Source: Stenotrophomonas maltophilia (GTDB lineage: Bacteria > Pseudomonadota > Gammaproteobacteria > Xanthomonadales > Xanthomonadaceae). From it: 64,000 nucleotides of DNA. A program made the translations under genes and the position numbers. This document shows, piece by piece, positions 18,890 through 27,612 of the stretch. The notes beneath the pieces are model-generated. The model worked only from the letters and a program-made list of their open reading frames with translations, had not been told where the DNA came from and did not search any database. Every line of letters begins with the position of its first letter. Position 1 is the first letter of the stretch. The stretch covers positions 186,001-250,000 of the forward strand of contig WNDS01000003.1 of NCBI GenBank assembly GCA_009912235.1, written 5' to 3'.

Positions 18890-19480
18890 TCACGCAAATT
18901 CCTCTTCGACGTAGCCGCGCACCGTACGGAAGGCAGTGTTGGCGCCGTCGATGACCGCCGCTTCCTGCGCATCGCTGAGCAGCACGGTGTCCAGTGCGGC
19001 GGTGAACTGGCGCCAGTGGCGTGCGGCACCGTCGGGGTGCGCGGCCAGGTGGCTGGCGCCGAACTGCGCGCCCAGGCCGAGCTTGGCGGCCATCTTGAAC
19101 AGGATGGTGCCACCCAGGTTGGAGCCTTCGGCCACGTACAGCCAGCCCAGCGCATGGGCCAGGTCGACATCGGACGGCACCGCCGGCGCGGCCTCGGCCG
19201 GCAGCGTCTGCTGCAGGTCCCCCAGGTCGTCGGCAATCTGGCCCAGGCGCTGGCGCTCGGCCAGGTCCGGCAGCAATGCGTCCAGCACCGGCGCTGCATA
19301 CAGCGCCTGGATCTCGCGGTGGAAACGGTACTGCACGCGCACGAAACGGGCGAAGCGCTCGCGGCTGGCGAAGATGTCCTCGGACATGATCCGCTTGTCC
19401 AGCGAATCATGCGTGCTGCTGGTCGCGGATTTCAGGCGCTGGCTGCGGGTGGGGACGGCGGTGGCTTCGATCGTGGTCAT
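18890..19480 (-). CDS. hemO: Haem oxygenase, bacterial HemO type
   Basis: Opens the haem ring to biliverdin, CO and free iron in the cytoplasm. 196 residues. The proximal histidine lies in SSTHDSLDKRIM (about residue 22), the helix FVRVQYRFHREIQALY follows, and the distal-helix glycine segment is YVAEGSNLGGTILF. Start ATG at 19480. The gene comes after the haem-type TonB receptor and before DUF454 and exbB-exbD-tonB, so imported haem is degraded at once. A Fur-like palindrome lies about 175 bp upstream. Confidence 0.93.
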   Translation of the reverse strand: MTTIEATAVPTRSQRLKSATSSTHDSLDKRIMSEDIFASRERFARFVRVQYRFHREIQALYAAPVLDALLPDLAERQRLGQIADDLGDLQQTLPAEAAPAVPSDVDLAHALGWLYVAEGSNLGGTILFKMAAKLGLGAQFGASHLAAHPDGAARHWRQFTAALDTVLLSDAQEAAVIDGANTAFRTVRGYVEEEFA

Positions 19481-19652
19481 GGCGTACGGATTGGGAAGGC
19501 AGTGGGGTGCCCTGTGCACGCGGGGTGGCACAAAGCGGGGAGTCACTGGGAAGACGTCCAGCGGGGGGCTGTCCCCCAAGGCGCTGTTCGCCTGGCCCTG
19601 TTCCTCGCCGCCCGGTACACCGGGGTGCGTGCTGCACAGCATACTCCCAAAC

Positions 19653-19665
19653 GAGAACCAGTCTC
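19653..19665. promoter_or_regulatory. Possible Fur box upstream of hemO
   Basis: GAGA-ACCAG-TCTC is a short palindrome resembling the core of Fur boxes (GAGAATNATTCTC) in this group. It lies in the 284-bp gap before hemO, downstream of the receptor gene. Iron repression of hemO is the expected role. Only the half-sites match; the centre is not AT-rich. Confidence 0.4.
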
Positions 19666-19707
19666 ACTTGCCGGATCGGGCCGGAACGCTTCGTTGCACC
19701 CATGCAG

Positions 19708-19734
19708 CACGGCCGCCCTTGCGGGGCGGCCGTG
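19708..19734 (-). terminator. GC-rich hairpin after the haem receptor gene
   Basis: An 11-bp perfect stem (19708-19718 with 19724-19734) lies about 30 bp past the receptor stop. No T-run follows on the minus strand, so it may be a weak or processing-type stop rather than a full terminator. Confidence 0.4.
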
Positions 19735-19764
19735 GTTGCAGCGGCTGCGGTGTGGCTACGGCCG

Positions 19765-22689
19765 TCAGTAGCGGTAGGTCAGCGCCAGCCGCAGCGCGCG
19801 GCCCGGTGCCGACATCACGCCCAGTGCCAGCGGGTCCAGGTAGTACTGGTTGCGCACGTTGTCCACGTTGAAATCGACATTGAACTGGTCGTTGACGCGG
19901 TAGCTGGGGAACAGGTCGTAGATGGTCTCGGCCTGGTACAGCTGCTGGATGGCCGACAGGCCCTTGTTCCAGCTCTTGTCCAGCGTGCTGATCGGCCCGC
20001 TGTTGTGCACCGCGCGCACGCCGAAGGTCGGGCGCTGGTCGAACAGGCGCGCGCCCAGGGTGGCGTTGAGGTTGAACTTCGGCGGGTTCTGGGTGTTGGT
20101 GTAGGAGCCTTCAAACCCGCCATCGACGCAGTCCGGCGTGGCCATCGCTTCCTTGTCGCCCCACTTCACCGCGTCGGCACGCAGGCCGGCGGCGATGTCC
20201 GGCGCGCAGGTCTTGGCCTGGAAGTAGTAGTGCGCCGACAGATCGGCTAACACGGTGCCGGTGTCATAGGTGGACTGGAACTCCATGCCGGAGACCTTAA
20301 ACTTGTCCGCGTTGCGGATCAGGCCGGCCGAAATGGAGGTGTAGTCGCGGGTGATCAGATCGTTGATGCGGGTGTTGAAGTAGGCCAGCTTGAACGCCGC
20401 CTGGTCACCGGCGAAGAACAGGTCACTGCGCACGATGCTGGCGCCCACTTCGAAGGTCTTGGCCCGCTCGGGCTTGAGCTCACCGGTCGGCTTGGCCGCC
20501 GTGAACAGGCCCAGCGTGGTTTCGAACAGGCTCGGCAGCTTCACGCCTTCGCTGTACTTGACGTAGACCATCGTGTCTTCGTCGAAGCGGTAAGTGACGC
20601 TGGCGCTGGGCATGAACGCGTTGTCGCGGCGGCGGATCGGGTCGGACCAGCTCCACGCGGTGGGCACCACCAGGTCCTGCACCTTGCCGGCATCGTAGTA
20701 GTTCCAGCCGGTCAGGTCGGCCACGGTGCCGTGCTTGTACGGCGAGGCCAGCAGCGAGGCATTGGTGAAGTTGCCGTTGGCATCGGGGTACCAGTTGACC
20801 AGCGCGATGCGCTTGTCGCGCCACGACGGCTTGGCCGGGTTGCCCACCAGCAGGTCGGTGTAGCGGTACTTGCCGTCCACGCCGGTGGCGGTGACGGTGG
20901 CCAGCTGGTTGCGGTCATGAACGCTGACGCTGTTGTAGCGGCCACCGAGCATGAACTCCCAGTGCTCGTTGGGCTCGAACTTCGCCGAGAACACGCCGCT
21001 GTATTCCTTGCGCGCGGCATTGCGCAGGAAGCGGTTGTTGATCAGGTCGTCGAACATGCGCGGCGAATGCGGGCCCGGCTTGACGTCCTCATCGCTGTAG
21101 GACACGCCGTAGTTCAGCGTGAACAGGCCCGCGCCGGTGTCCAGCAGCGAGGTGTTGCTCGCATCGAGGCCGAACCGGTTCTGGGTCAGCTCGCTGCGGT
21201 AGGCCTCCTTGTAGCTGGGGTCGGTGTTGAAGGTGGGGGCGTCATACCACTGCGTGCGGCGGTCGTAGAACCACGGCGTGATGCCGGTCAGCCCGTTGTA
21301 CATCAGGCTGTCGGAATGGGTGTAGTAGGCGTTGGTCTTGAAATCGATCAGCGGGTTGTCCGGCTTGAAGCGGTAACGGACGTTGTAGGCATCCATGTCG
21401 ACGTTGCCCAATGCCCACTGCGGCACGCGGTCGCGGTCCACGCGGATGATCTGCGAGGCCATGATCTCGCCCTGGTCGCCTTCGTAATGGCGGTAGCCCG
21501 CTTCCAGTGTCTGCGCGTCATCGATGCGCCAGGTGCCCTTCAGCAGCACCGACTCGGACTTTGACGAACTGTTGAAGACTTCGGTGTTCGGCGGGTTCAA
21601 CGGCGCCAGCGTGCGCCGGGTCTGCGGAAATTCCTCATAGCCGCGGCGGCCGGCGAAGTAGTTGCCGACATCGCGCTTGGCGTAGGCGGCCACCAGGTCG
21701 AAGCGGTCCCAGTGGCCGGCACCGGCGATGTTGAAGAACTGGTTGCCGGTGGCGTGGTTGTCGGTGCGCGGCACGCCATCGTAGGCCGGCAGGTTGTTGG
21801 CGCTGCCGCTGGACACGCCGGTGCGCACGCGGAAGCCGACGTCCCGGCCTTCGCGCAGGATGTCCTGGGCCTTGAGCGTTTCCATTTCCACCACGCCGCC
21901 GATGCCGCCGGAGGCATTGGCCTGCAGGCTGGGGCCCTTGGTGATGCTGATGCTGGAGATCAGGTCCGGGTCCAGGTAGGTGCGCTGGGACTGGCCGGCG
22001 TAGCCACGGTAGGTGTCCATGGTGGACTGGCCGCCATCGATGATGACCGGAATGCGGCTCTGGCCCTGGATGCCGCGGATGTTCAGGTCCAGCGCGTTGC
22101 CCACGCGCGGGTCACCGGCGGTGACGCCGGCCACGCCCTTGACGATGTCCCCCACCGAGGTGCCCCGGAAGCGCTCCAGCGTCTGGCGGGTGATGAAGGC
22201 GGTCGAGCCGGTGCTGCGGTAGGTGTCGAGCACGCGCTGCGCATCACTGGCGCTGGCACCGCCGCCGCGCTGGTCACCGGCCACGCTGAGGGTGTCGGTG
22301 ACGATCACGCCGGCATCGGCCTGTGCCGGTGTGCCGGCTTCCAGGGTGACCGCGTCGGCGCTGACCCGGCGTGCCACCAGGCCGCTGCCCTGCAGCAGGC
22401 GCGACAGCGCATCGTTGGCCGACAAGCTGCCGGTGATCGCGCGCGAGGTAACGCCCTGGGCCAGAGCGGCCGGGTACACGACCTGCACGCCGGACTGGCG
22501 CATGTAGGTGCGCAGCGCTTCGTCCAGCGGCTGGGCGGGAATGTCGAATCGCTGCACGGCAGCGTGGCCGCTGGCCGGCGACTGGGACAGTGCGGACGGT
22601 GCGCTGGCCACGGCCAAGCCGGCGGCAAGCAGGGCGATGCACAGGCGGGACGGGCGCGGCAGGCGGCCCGGACGGGAGGACTCAAGCAT
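19765..22689 (-). CDS. TonB-dependent haem-type receptor with STN domain
   Basis: A 974-residue outer-membrane transducer. After a signal peptide (residues 1-40) comes a secretin/TonB short N-terminal domain (FDIPAQPLDEALRTYMRQSG to about residue 105), which signals to the anti-sigma factor. The plug follows (VGDIVKGVAGV, IRGIQGQSRIPVIIDG, about 160-280), then the 22-strand barrel ending in the terminal aromatic (RLALTYRY). Immediately downstream is hemO and upstream are fecR and fecI, so the ligand is probably haem or a haem-protein complex. The frame stays open upstream, but ATG 22689 starts the signal peptide. Confidence 0.9.
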   Translation of the reverse strand: MLESSRPGRLPRPSRLCIALLAAGLAVASAPSALSQSPASGHAAVQRFDIPAQPLDEALRTYMRQSGVQVVYPAALAQGVTSRAITGSLSANDALSRLLQGSGLVARRVSADAVTLEAGTPAQADAGVIVTDTLSVAGDQRGGGASASDAQRVLDTYRSTGSTAFITRQTLERFRGTSVGDIVKGVAGVTAGDPRVGNALDLNIRGIQGQSRIPVIIDGGQSTMDTYRGYAGQSQRTYLDPDLISSISITKGPSLQANASGGIGGVVEMETLKAQDILREGRDVGFRVRTGVSSGSANNLPAYDGVPRTDNHATGNQFFNIAGAGHWDRFDLVAAYAKRDVGNYFAGRRGYEEFPQTRRTLAPLNPPNTEVFNSSSKSESVLLKGTWRIDDAQTLEAGYRHYEGDQGEIMASQIIRVDRDRVPQWALGNVDMDAYNVRYRFKPDNPLIDFKTNAYYTHSDSLMYNGLTGITPWFYDRRTQWYDAPTFNTDPSYKEAYRSELTQNRFGLDASNTSLLDTGAGLFTLNYGVSYSDEDVKPGPHSPRMFDDLINNRFLRNAARKEYSGVFSAKFEPNEHWEFMLGGRYNSVSVHDRNQLATVTATGVDGKYRYTDLLVGNPAKPSWRDKRIALVNWYPDANGNFTNASLLASPYKHGTVADLTGWNYYDAGKVQDLVVPTAWSWSDPIRRRDNAFMPSASVTYRFDEDTMVYVKYSEGVKLPSLFETTLGLFTAAKPTGELKPERAKTFEVGASIVRSDLFFAGDQAAFKLAYFNTRINDLITRDYTSISAGLIRNADKFKVSGMEFQSTYDTGTVLADLSAHYYFQAKTCAPDIAAGLRADAVKWGDKEAMATPDCVDGGFEGSYTNTQNPPKFNLNATLGARLFDQRPTFGVRAVHNSGPISTLDKSWNKGLSAIQQLYQAETIYDLFPSYRVNDQFNVDFNVDNVRNQYYLDPLALGVMSAPGRALRLALTYRY

Positions 22690-22837
22690 GGAGGAACCTG
22701 TCAGGTAATCGGTGCCGCGGGCGCGGCGTCTTCCGCGGCGGGCGCGGACACGGCGACGTACGTGGCGGCGGCGGGTACGGTCGGGGGTAAGACGCGCGGC
22801 GCGGCGACAACCCCAAGGGCAATCGCGCGCCGCAGGG

Positions 22838-23791
22838 TCAGCGTGGTGCAGCGCGCACGATGGCCACGCCCAGCGGCAGGCGGGTGACCTGCAGCCCGGC
22901 GGTGGCGGCCAGTGCATCCAGCGCCTGTTCGGGGCGGTCAATGCGCAGCGCGGCGCTGACCGCCGGCAGCTGCGACAGATCGCCGCGCACCAAGGTGGGG
23001 CCACTGCGGTAGCGGCCCAGCGACTGCACCGCATCGGCCACACTGGCCTGCTCCAGCAGCAGTTCGCCCTGGCGCCAGGCGCCCACGCTGTCGGCGTCGA
23101 CATCCTGCAGCCGGGTCACACCACGCCCGCCCTCGCCATAGCGCGCACGCTGACCGGTCTGCAGGTAGGTCCAGCCACCGCCGGCCGGGCTGGCCGCGCG
23201 CACGCTGCCCTGCCCGACCTGGGTTTCCACCTCGTCCTGGTCGCGGGCGACGGTGAACACGGTGGAGATGTCTTCGACCACGCCGTTGCCGGCGGCCACG
23301 CTGAAACGGCGCTGCGGATCGGGGCTGACCTCGAACCAGGCCCGCCCGCGCAGCAGGTCGATGCGGCGCGCCCCGGCATCGAAGCGCACGGCGATGGCGC
23401 TGTCGGCATCCAGCACGGCCTGGCTGCCATCGGGCAGCTCCACCGCCTGCACCACGTTGCCGCTGCGATGGTCGGCCTGCAGCCGCAGCCAGGTGTCCGG
23501 CCACACCGCCAGCATGGCCAGCACCGCAGCGGCGGCCATGGCCCAGCGCAGTGGCCGCGGGCGGCGCAGCCGCTGCGCGGTGGCCGCCGCGGCCGGGCGT
23601 GGCCCCAGGCTGCGCCACAGCACGCGCTGCTGTTCGAAGGCACGCCGGTGGCCTGGCTGTGCCAGCCACTGCTCGAATTCGCCCATGCGCTGGTCATCGA
23701 CATGGCCGGACGCCAGCCACGCGATCCACGCCTGTGCCTGTTCGGCCAGGGGATCGTGCGTAGCGGGCGGTGGCAGTGTCGGCGGGCTCAT
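22838..23791 (-). CDS. FecR-type anti-sigma factor
   Basis: An inner-membrane regulator that holds the sigma factor until the receptor is loaded. 317 residues: a cytoplasmic N-terminal domain with A-x-A-WIAWLASG and FEQWLAQPGHRRAFE, a single membrane helix at about 84-98, and a periplasmic FecR domain (LPDGSQAVLDADSAIAVRF, GRAWFEV, then a C-terminal STN-like fold). It lies between fecI and the receptor on the same strand; the 148-bp gap to the receptor probably holds the FecI-type promoter. Confidence 0.9.
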   Translation of the reverse strand: MSPPTLPPPATHDPLAEQAQAWIAWLASGHVDDQRMGEFEQWLAQPGHRRAFEQQRVLWRSLGPRPAAAATAQRLRRPRPLRWAMAAAAVLAMLAVWPDTWLRLQADHRSGNVVQAVELPDGSQAVLDADSAIAVRFDAGARRIDLLRGRAWFEVSPDPQRRFSVAAGNGVVEDISTVFTVARDQDEVETQVGQGSVRAASPAGGGWTYLQTGQRARYGEGGRGVTRLQDVDADSVGAWRQGELLLEQASVADAVQSLGRYRSGPTLVRGDLSQLPAVSAALRIDRPEQALDALAATAGLQVTRLPLGVAIVRAAPR

Positions 23792-23895
23792 GGGCTGGCA
23801 GGCAGGCGCATTCAGGCGCGGGGAACGGGACTAGACCGCATCGGCGGTCCTCTTGGCAAGACGACCGGGCGCGGCGCGCACCCAAGGGCAGCCGG

Positions 23896-24396
23896 TCATG
23901 ACCCGCTGCGCGCCCACGCCAGGCGCTGCAGCGCACTGCGCACGTGGTTTTCCACCGTGGTGACCGAAACGCCCAGGCGGCGCGCGATCTCGGCCTGGGT
24001 CAGGCCCTGCAGCCGGTTCAGATGGAAGATGGTGCGGGTGGGTTCGGGCAGGTGCCCGGCCGCCTCCAGCACGCGCTGCAGTTCATCCTGCGCCATCGCC
24101 TGCTCTTCGGTGGAGATGGCCTCGTCCGGCCCCCACAGGTAATGCTCGGCCAGCAACCGGCTGCACCGGGTCGACTCGCGCCCGTGGTCGGTGGCCAGGT
24201 TGGCGGTCAGCCGGTACAGGTACGCCCGCGGGTTGTCGATGGCCTGGTTGTTGTCGACCCCGCGCGCCTTGAACCAGACCGCCTGGATGACATCCTCGGC
24301 GCCCGCATCACCGCCCAGGATGCGCTGCACGCGGCGCAGCAGCGCCGGGCGTTCGCGGATCAGCAGTTCGGTAAGGGTGGCAGCGTTGGAAGGCAT
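23896..24396 (-). CDS. FecI-type ECF sigma factor
   Basis: A 166-residue extracytoplasmic-function sigma factor that directs RNA polymerase to the receptor promoter when the receptor signals through FecR. Region 2 spans roughly residues 30-75 (AEDVIQAVWFKA; NPRAYLYRLTANLATDH) and region 4 the end (TRTIFHLNRLQGLTQAEIARRLGVS then VENHVRSAL). The start ATG 24396 opens the conserved N-terminus; the frame is open a little further upstream. The inverted repeat at 24447-24471 lies in its promoter region. Confidence 0.92.
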   Translation of the reverse strand: MPSNAATLTELLIRERPALLRRVQRILGGDAGAEDVIQAVWFKARGVDNNQAIDNPRAYLYRLTANLATDHGRESTRCSRLLAEHYLWGPDEAISTEEQAMAQDELQRVLEAAGHLPEPTRTIFHLNRLQGLTQAEIARRLGVSVTTVENHVRSALQRLAWARSGS

Positions 24397-24446
24397 GGCG
24401 GCAGGCCGACGTGGGGGGGGACGGGCGGCGCGCATGCTACTCCGTT

Positions 24447-24471
24447 AATGCGAATCCGTCACGTTTGCATT
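24447..24471. promoter_or_regulatory. Inverted repeat upstream of fecI, possible operator
   Basis: AATGCGAA and TTTGCATT (7 of 8 positions complementary) are separated by 9 bases, in the most AT-rich part of the gap between the secreted-protein gene and fecI. Iron-responsive control of fecI by Fur is expected in this family, but the sequence is not a clear Fur box. Confidence 0.35.
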
Positions 24472-24485
24472 GTGACCGGCTTCCC

Positions 24486-24977
24486 CTACAGGCAGTCCAC
24501 CAGCACACCGTAGGTGCCGCGCGGCATGCCCGGCAGCGGGATGTCCAGCACGTCATCCGGCCCGGCGCCTTCCAGCGCGGCCAGCACCTGCTCCAGCGGC
24601 GTACCCGGGGCCAATGGCAGGCGGCAGTCATAATTGCGCATGTCAGCCTGGATGCGGCCATCGTCTGCGGCCGCCCCGGCGTTGCTGCCGACGAAGGTCC
24701 AGTGGCAGCTGGCCACCGCGCCGCTGCCGGCATGCACCGAACAGCGCAGGCGCAGCGCCCGCAGGTTGTGGTACTCGCCTTCGCAGAAGGTGTCGCCGCA
24801 GATGTTGTCGAAGCCGCGCACCAGCGCGCGCTCCACGGCCAGGAAGCGCTCCCAGCCGGCCGCCGTCGGGTACAGCCGTGCATCCACATAGGCTGGGGCC
24901 GTCGCGGTCGCGGCCGTCGCGGTCGCGCCGCCGACCAGCAGCAACACCAGTGCACCGAGTCTGGACAGGATCCGCAT
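24486..24977 (-). CDS. Secreted protein of unknown function, paralogue 1
   Basis: 163 residues with a signal peptide (MRILSRLGALVLLLVGGATA) and a mature domain containing six cysteines, which fits a disulphide-bonded periplasmic or exported protein. It matches the next gene along much of its length: AGWERFLAVERALVRGFDNICGDTFCEGEYHNL corresponds, in pieces, to W-DRFYDLEAALMQDFHSICVDTLCAGDYSNL. I know no characterised family. Its ATG overlaps the TGA of the paralogue (TGATG). It sits directly upstream of fecI. Confidence 0.7.
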   Translation of the reverse strand: MRILSRLGALVLLLVGGATATAATATAPAYVDARLYPTAAGWERFLAVERALVRGFDNICGDTFCEGEYHNLRALRLRCSVHAGSGAVASCHWTFVGSNAGAAADDGRIQADMRNYDCRLPLAPGTPLEQVLAALEGAGPDDVLDIPLPGMPRGTYGVLVDCL

Positions 24978-25510
24978 CAGCCGGCCCTCCGCTGGTTGCC
25001 CTGCCCGCGCAGGCACCCGCCCAGGTCATCGAACAGCCCGATGCCCACGCCCGGGAGCGGCGCGGTCAGCCCGTCGGGCGCATCCAGCGCGGCGTGGAAC
25101 GCCTCCACCGGCACCCCGGGCCACAGATCCACCTCGCAGACCCAGCGCGGGGTGTCCACGTCGATGTGGCCGGCCTGCGGGTCCACCCACAGCTCGCTGG
25201 CCACCACCAACCAGGCGCAGCGCTGCACGCTGCCACGCGCGTCGTGCACCGCGCAGCGGAACTGCAGCACCTGCAGGTTGCTGTAGTCGCCGGCGCACAG
25301 GGTATCGACGCAGATGCTGTGGAAGTCCTGCATCAACGCCGCTTCCAGGTCGTAGAAGCGATCCCAGTTGGCTTCATTGCGCGGGTAGTCGACCAGGTCG
25401 ACATAGGGGCCGCGCGCCGCTGCGGCGGTGGCCGCAGGCGGCAGCCACAGGGCTGCCAGCAGCAGCGCGGACAGCAGCCCCGCATGGCGGGGCCGGACGG
25501 GAATCGACAT
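24977..25510 (-). CDS. Secreted protein of unknown function, paralogue 2
   Basis: 177 residues: a signal peptide (HAGLLSALLLAALWLPPAATA), then the same domain as its downstream neighbour with conserved positions IC-DT-C-G-Y-NL, C-VH, and a C-terminal PLPG-G-G. Cysteine spacing is conserved, supporting a shared fold. The pair arose by tandem duplication and has diverged well. The spot upstream of fecI-fecR-receptor suggests, but does not show, a role in the same uptake system. Start ATG 25510 with AGGAG just upstream. Confidence 0.7.
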   Translation of the reverse strand: MSIPVRPRHAGLLSALLLAALWLPPAATAAAARGPYVDLVDYPRNEANWDRFYDLEAALMQDFHSICVDTLCAGDYSNLQVLQFRCAVHDARGSVQRCAWLVVASELWVDPQAGHIDVDTPRWVCEVDLWPGVPVEAFHAALDAPDGLTAPLPGVGIGLFDDLGGCLRGQGNQRRAG

Positions 25511-25652
25511 GGCATGCACTCCTCGGGATGGGCCTGCAGCGTGGGGCCCCGGCGCCCTGCCCGGGCCATCGGCGGACGCCGCCATGGGCCGTCAGGCGAT
25601 GCCGCGCCGCCCGGTAGGCAGGCACCGATCTGCACGCGGGCCGCCGAAGGCA

Positions 25653-25658
25653 TAAAAT
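25653..25658 (+). promoter_or_regulatory. Possible -10 box of ppa
   Basis: TAAAAT lies 40 bases before the ppa start. A weak CTGCAC at 25630-25635 is at the right distance for a -35. Confidence 0.4.
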
Positions 25659-25698
25659 GGGGGGTCAATCCGCCTTTTACCCCCGCCGGAGCATCGCC

Positions 25699-26235
25699 AT
25701 GGGTCTGGAACTCGTCTCCCCCGGCAAGAACCCGCCGGACGAAATCAACGTCATCATCGAGATCCCGAAGGATTCGGAGCCGGTGAAGTACGAAGTGGAC
25801 AAGGAAACCGGCGCGATCTTCGTCGACCGCATCCTGTCCACCCCGATGCGCTACCCGTGCAACTACGGCTACGTGCCGAGCACCCTGTGCGGCGATGGCG
25901 ACCCGGCCGACGTGCTGGTGGTGCTGCCGCTGCCGCTGGTGCCGGGCTCGGTGGTGCGCTGCCGCCCGGTGGGCGTGCTGAAGATGAGCGATGAAGCCGG
26001 CAGCGATGAGAAGATCCTGGCCGTGCCGGTCGCCAAGATCTTCAGCGGCTATGCGCACGTGGAAGACATCGAGCAGGTGTCCAGCCACTGGCTGGAGCGC
26101 ATCGGCCACTTCTTCGAGCACTACAAGGACCTGGAAAAGGGCAAGTGGGTCAAGCTCGACGGCTGGGGCGGCGCCGCCGAAGCCAAGCAGATCCTGATCG
26201 AAGCCCACCAGCGTTTCGTCGACGGCAAGGCCTGA
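25699..26235 (+). CDS. ppa: Inorganic pyrophosphatase, family I
   Basis: Soluble Mg-dependent hydrolysis of PPi to two phosphates. 178 residues, the normal length of bacterial family I enzymes. The signature region is present: KYEVDKETG, MRYPCNYGYVP, and the acidic active-site stretch GDGDPADVLV. A single gene with its own promoter and terminator. Its presence beside a PPi-dependent PFK and a proton pyrophosphatase means the cell must partition PPi among three enzymes. Confidence 0.96.
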   Translation: MGLELVSPGKNPPDEINVIIEIPKDSEPVKYEVDKETGAIFVDRILSTPMRYPCNYGYVPSTLCGDGDPADVLVVLPLPLVPGSVVRCRPVGVLKMSDEAGSDEKILAVPVAKIFSGYAHVEDIEQVSSHWLERIGHFFEHYKDLEKGKWVKLDGWGGAAEAKQILIEAHQRFVDGKA

Positions 26236-26298
26236 GCCCTGCCCCGGACTGCACCGCTGACGGCCACCCGGAAGCGATGCAGTTCACGTTTCGTTGAC

Positions 26299-26325
26299 AC
26301 GGCCCGTCACTCGACGGGCCGTTTT
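26299..26325 (+). terminator. Terminator of ppa
   Basis: A 10-bp perfect stem (26299-26308 with 26313-26322), ACTC loop and a TTTT tract, about 60 bp past the ppa stop. Confidence 0.75.
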
Positions 26326-26391
26326 AGGTAAATTGCGTCACTTCACACCGACGGTTGTGCGGGGCACCGCCGTCAGACAGGGGACCGTGTC

Positions 26392-27512
26392 GTGCGTATT
26401 CTGCTTGTTGGAGACGCAGCCAGCCTGCCGGCTGAGCTGATCGAATTCATTGCCGATCTTGGGGAAGACTGGCAGCCGCTCACCGCCGCCGATGGCAGCA
26501 CCGCGATGAACGCGGTCTCGGCCCATGGCGTGGATGCGGTCATCGTCTGCCCGCACCTGCCCGATCTGAATGCCACCACGCTGCTGGGGCAGATCCGCAC
26601 GCTGCGGCCGGAAACCATCCGCATTGCCCTGATCGACGCGCAGCAGGGCTCGCGCCCGCCGCCGGCGCGGCTGATCGGCGTGGCGCACCGCTTCCTGCCG
26701 CTGCCGCTGGCGCCGGAAGTGCTGCTGGAAGCGCTGACCAGCCTGGAAGAGCTGCGTGAACTGCTGGACAGCCCGCGCCTGCGCGATGCCATCGGCCGCA
26801 TCGAGAAGCTGCCCTCGCCGCCGCACCTGTACCTGAGCCCGACCCAGGCACTGGAACACGACGACGACACCGACAATGCCGACGTGGCGCGCCTGGTCGC
26901 GGCCGACCCGGCCATCGCGGCCAAGGTGCTGCAGCTGTCGAATTCGGCGTTCTTCAGCCAGGGCCGCACCATTTCCGACCTGCGCGCGGCGGTCACCCGC
27001 CTGGGCCTGTCCACCCTGCGCGACCTGGTGCTGGCCAGCGAAGTGTTCTCGGCACCGACGCTGTCGGCGGCCGAACGCAACTCGCTGCAGCAGCGCGCGC
27101 TGCTGGCGTCGCGGCTGGCGGCCAAGCTGCTGCCCGAATCCAGTGCCGAACTGGGGCCACCGCTGCGCTGCTGGCCGATATCGGCCTGCTGCTGCCCGGC
27201 GTGCGCAACGAGCGCAGCGAACCGGCACTGGCCGGCGACCTGCGCCCAGGCCATGCCGAAGCCGGTGCCTACCTGCTGGGCCTGTGGGGGCTGCCGATGG
27301 CGATCATCGAAGCGGTGGCCTTCCACCTGCAGCCGCAGCGCGCCAACACGCGCAGCTTCTGGGTGACCGGTGCGGTGCACGTGGCACTGGTGCTGGTCAA
27401 CGGCGATCCGGTGGACGAGGACTACCTGCAGCGTGCCGGCGTGCTGAACAAGCTGCCGCAGCGGCGCGAGCATGCCAACGCGCTGATGGGGCTGGTCGAC
27501 GGCGAGGCGTAA
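26392..27512 (+). pseudogene. Pseudo-receiver + HDOD domain protein, frameshifted
   Basis: A signalling protein of about 374 residues. The N-terminal 120 residues have the fold pattern of a response-regulator receiver, but the phospho-acceptor position (VDAVIVCPHLPD) holds cysteine instead of aspartate. The rest is an HDOD domain (VARLVAADPAIAAKVLQLSNSAFF), common in signalling proteins of xanthomonads. Near 27153-27156, in a run of four G, one base is missing, and the C-terminal 100 residues (ALLADIGLLLPGVRNERSEP to LMGLVDGEA) continue in another frame. Translation starts at GTG 26392. A strong terminator follows at 27565. Confidence 0.75.
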
Positions 27513-27564
27513 GCCGCGTCGCGCCGGTTGCCTGCCGCCACGGCCGGCGCACCCCACAACGAAA

Positions 27565-27597
27565 AAGGGCGGGCCTTGCGGCCCGCCCTTCTTTTTT
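27565..27597. terminator. Strong bidirectional terminator
   Basis: Stem AAGGGCGGGCC with GGCCCGCCCTT (27565-27575 and 27580-27590), TTGC loop, T6 on the plus side and A5 on the other side. It serves both the HDOD gene and the convergent TonB receptor gene. Confidence 0.9.
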
Positions 27598-27612
27598 ACC
27601 CGCGCCGATGGA

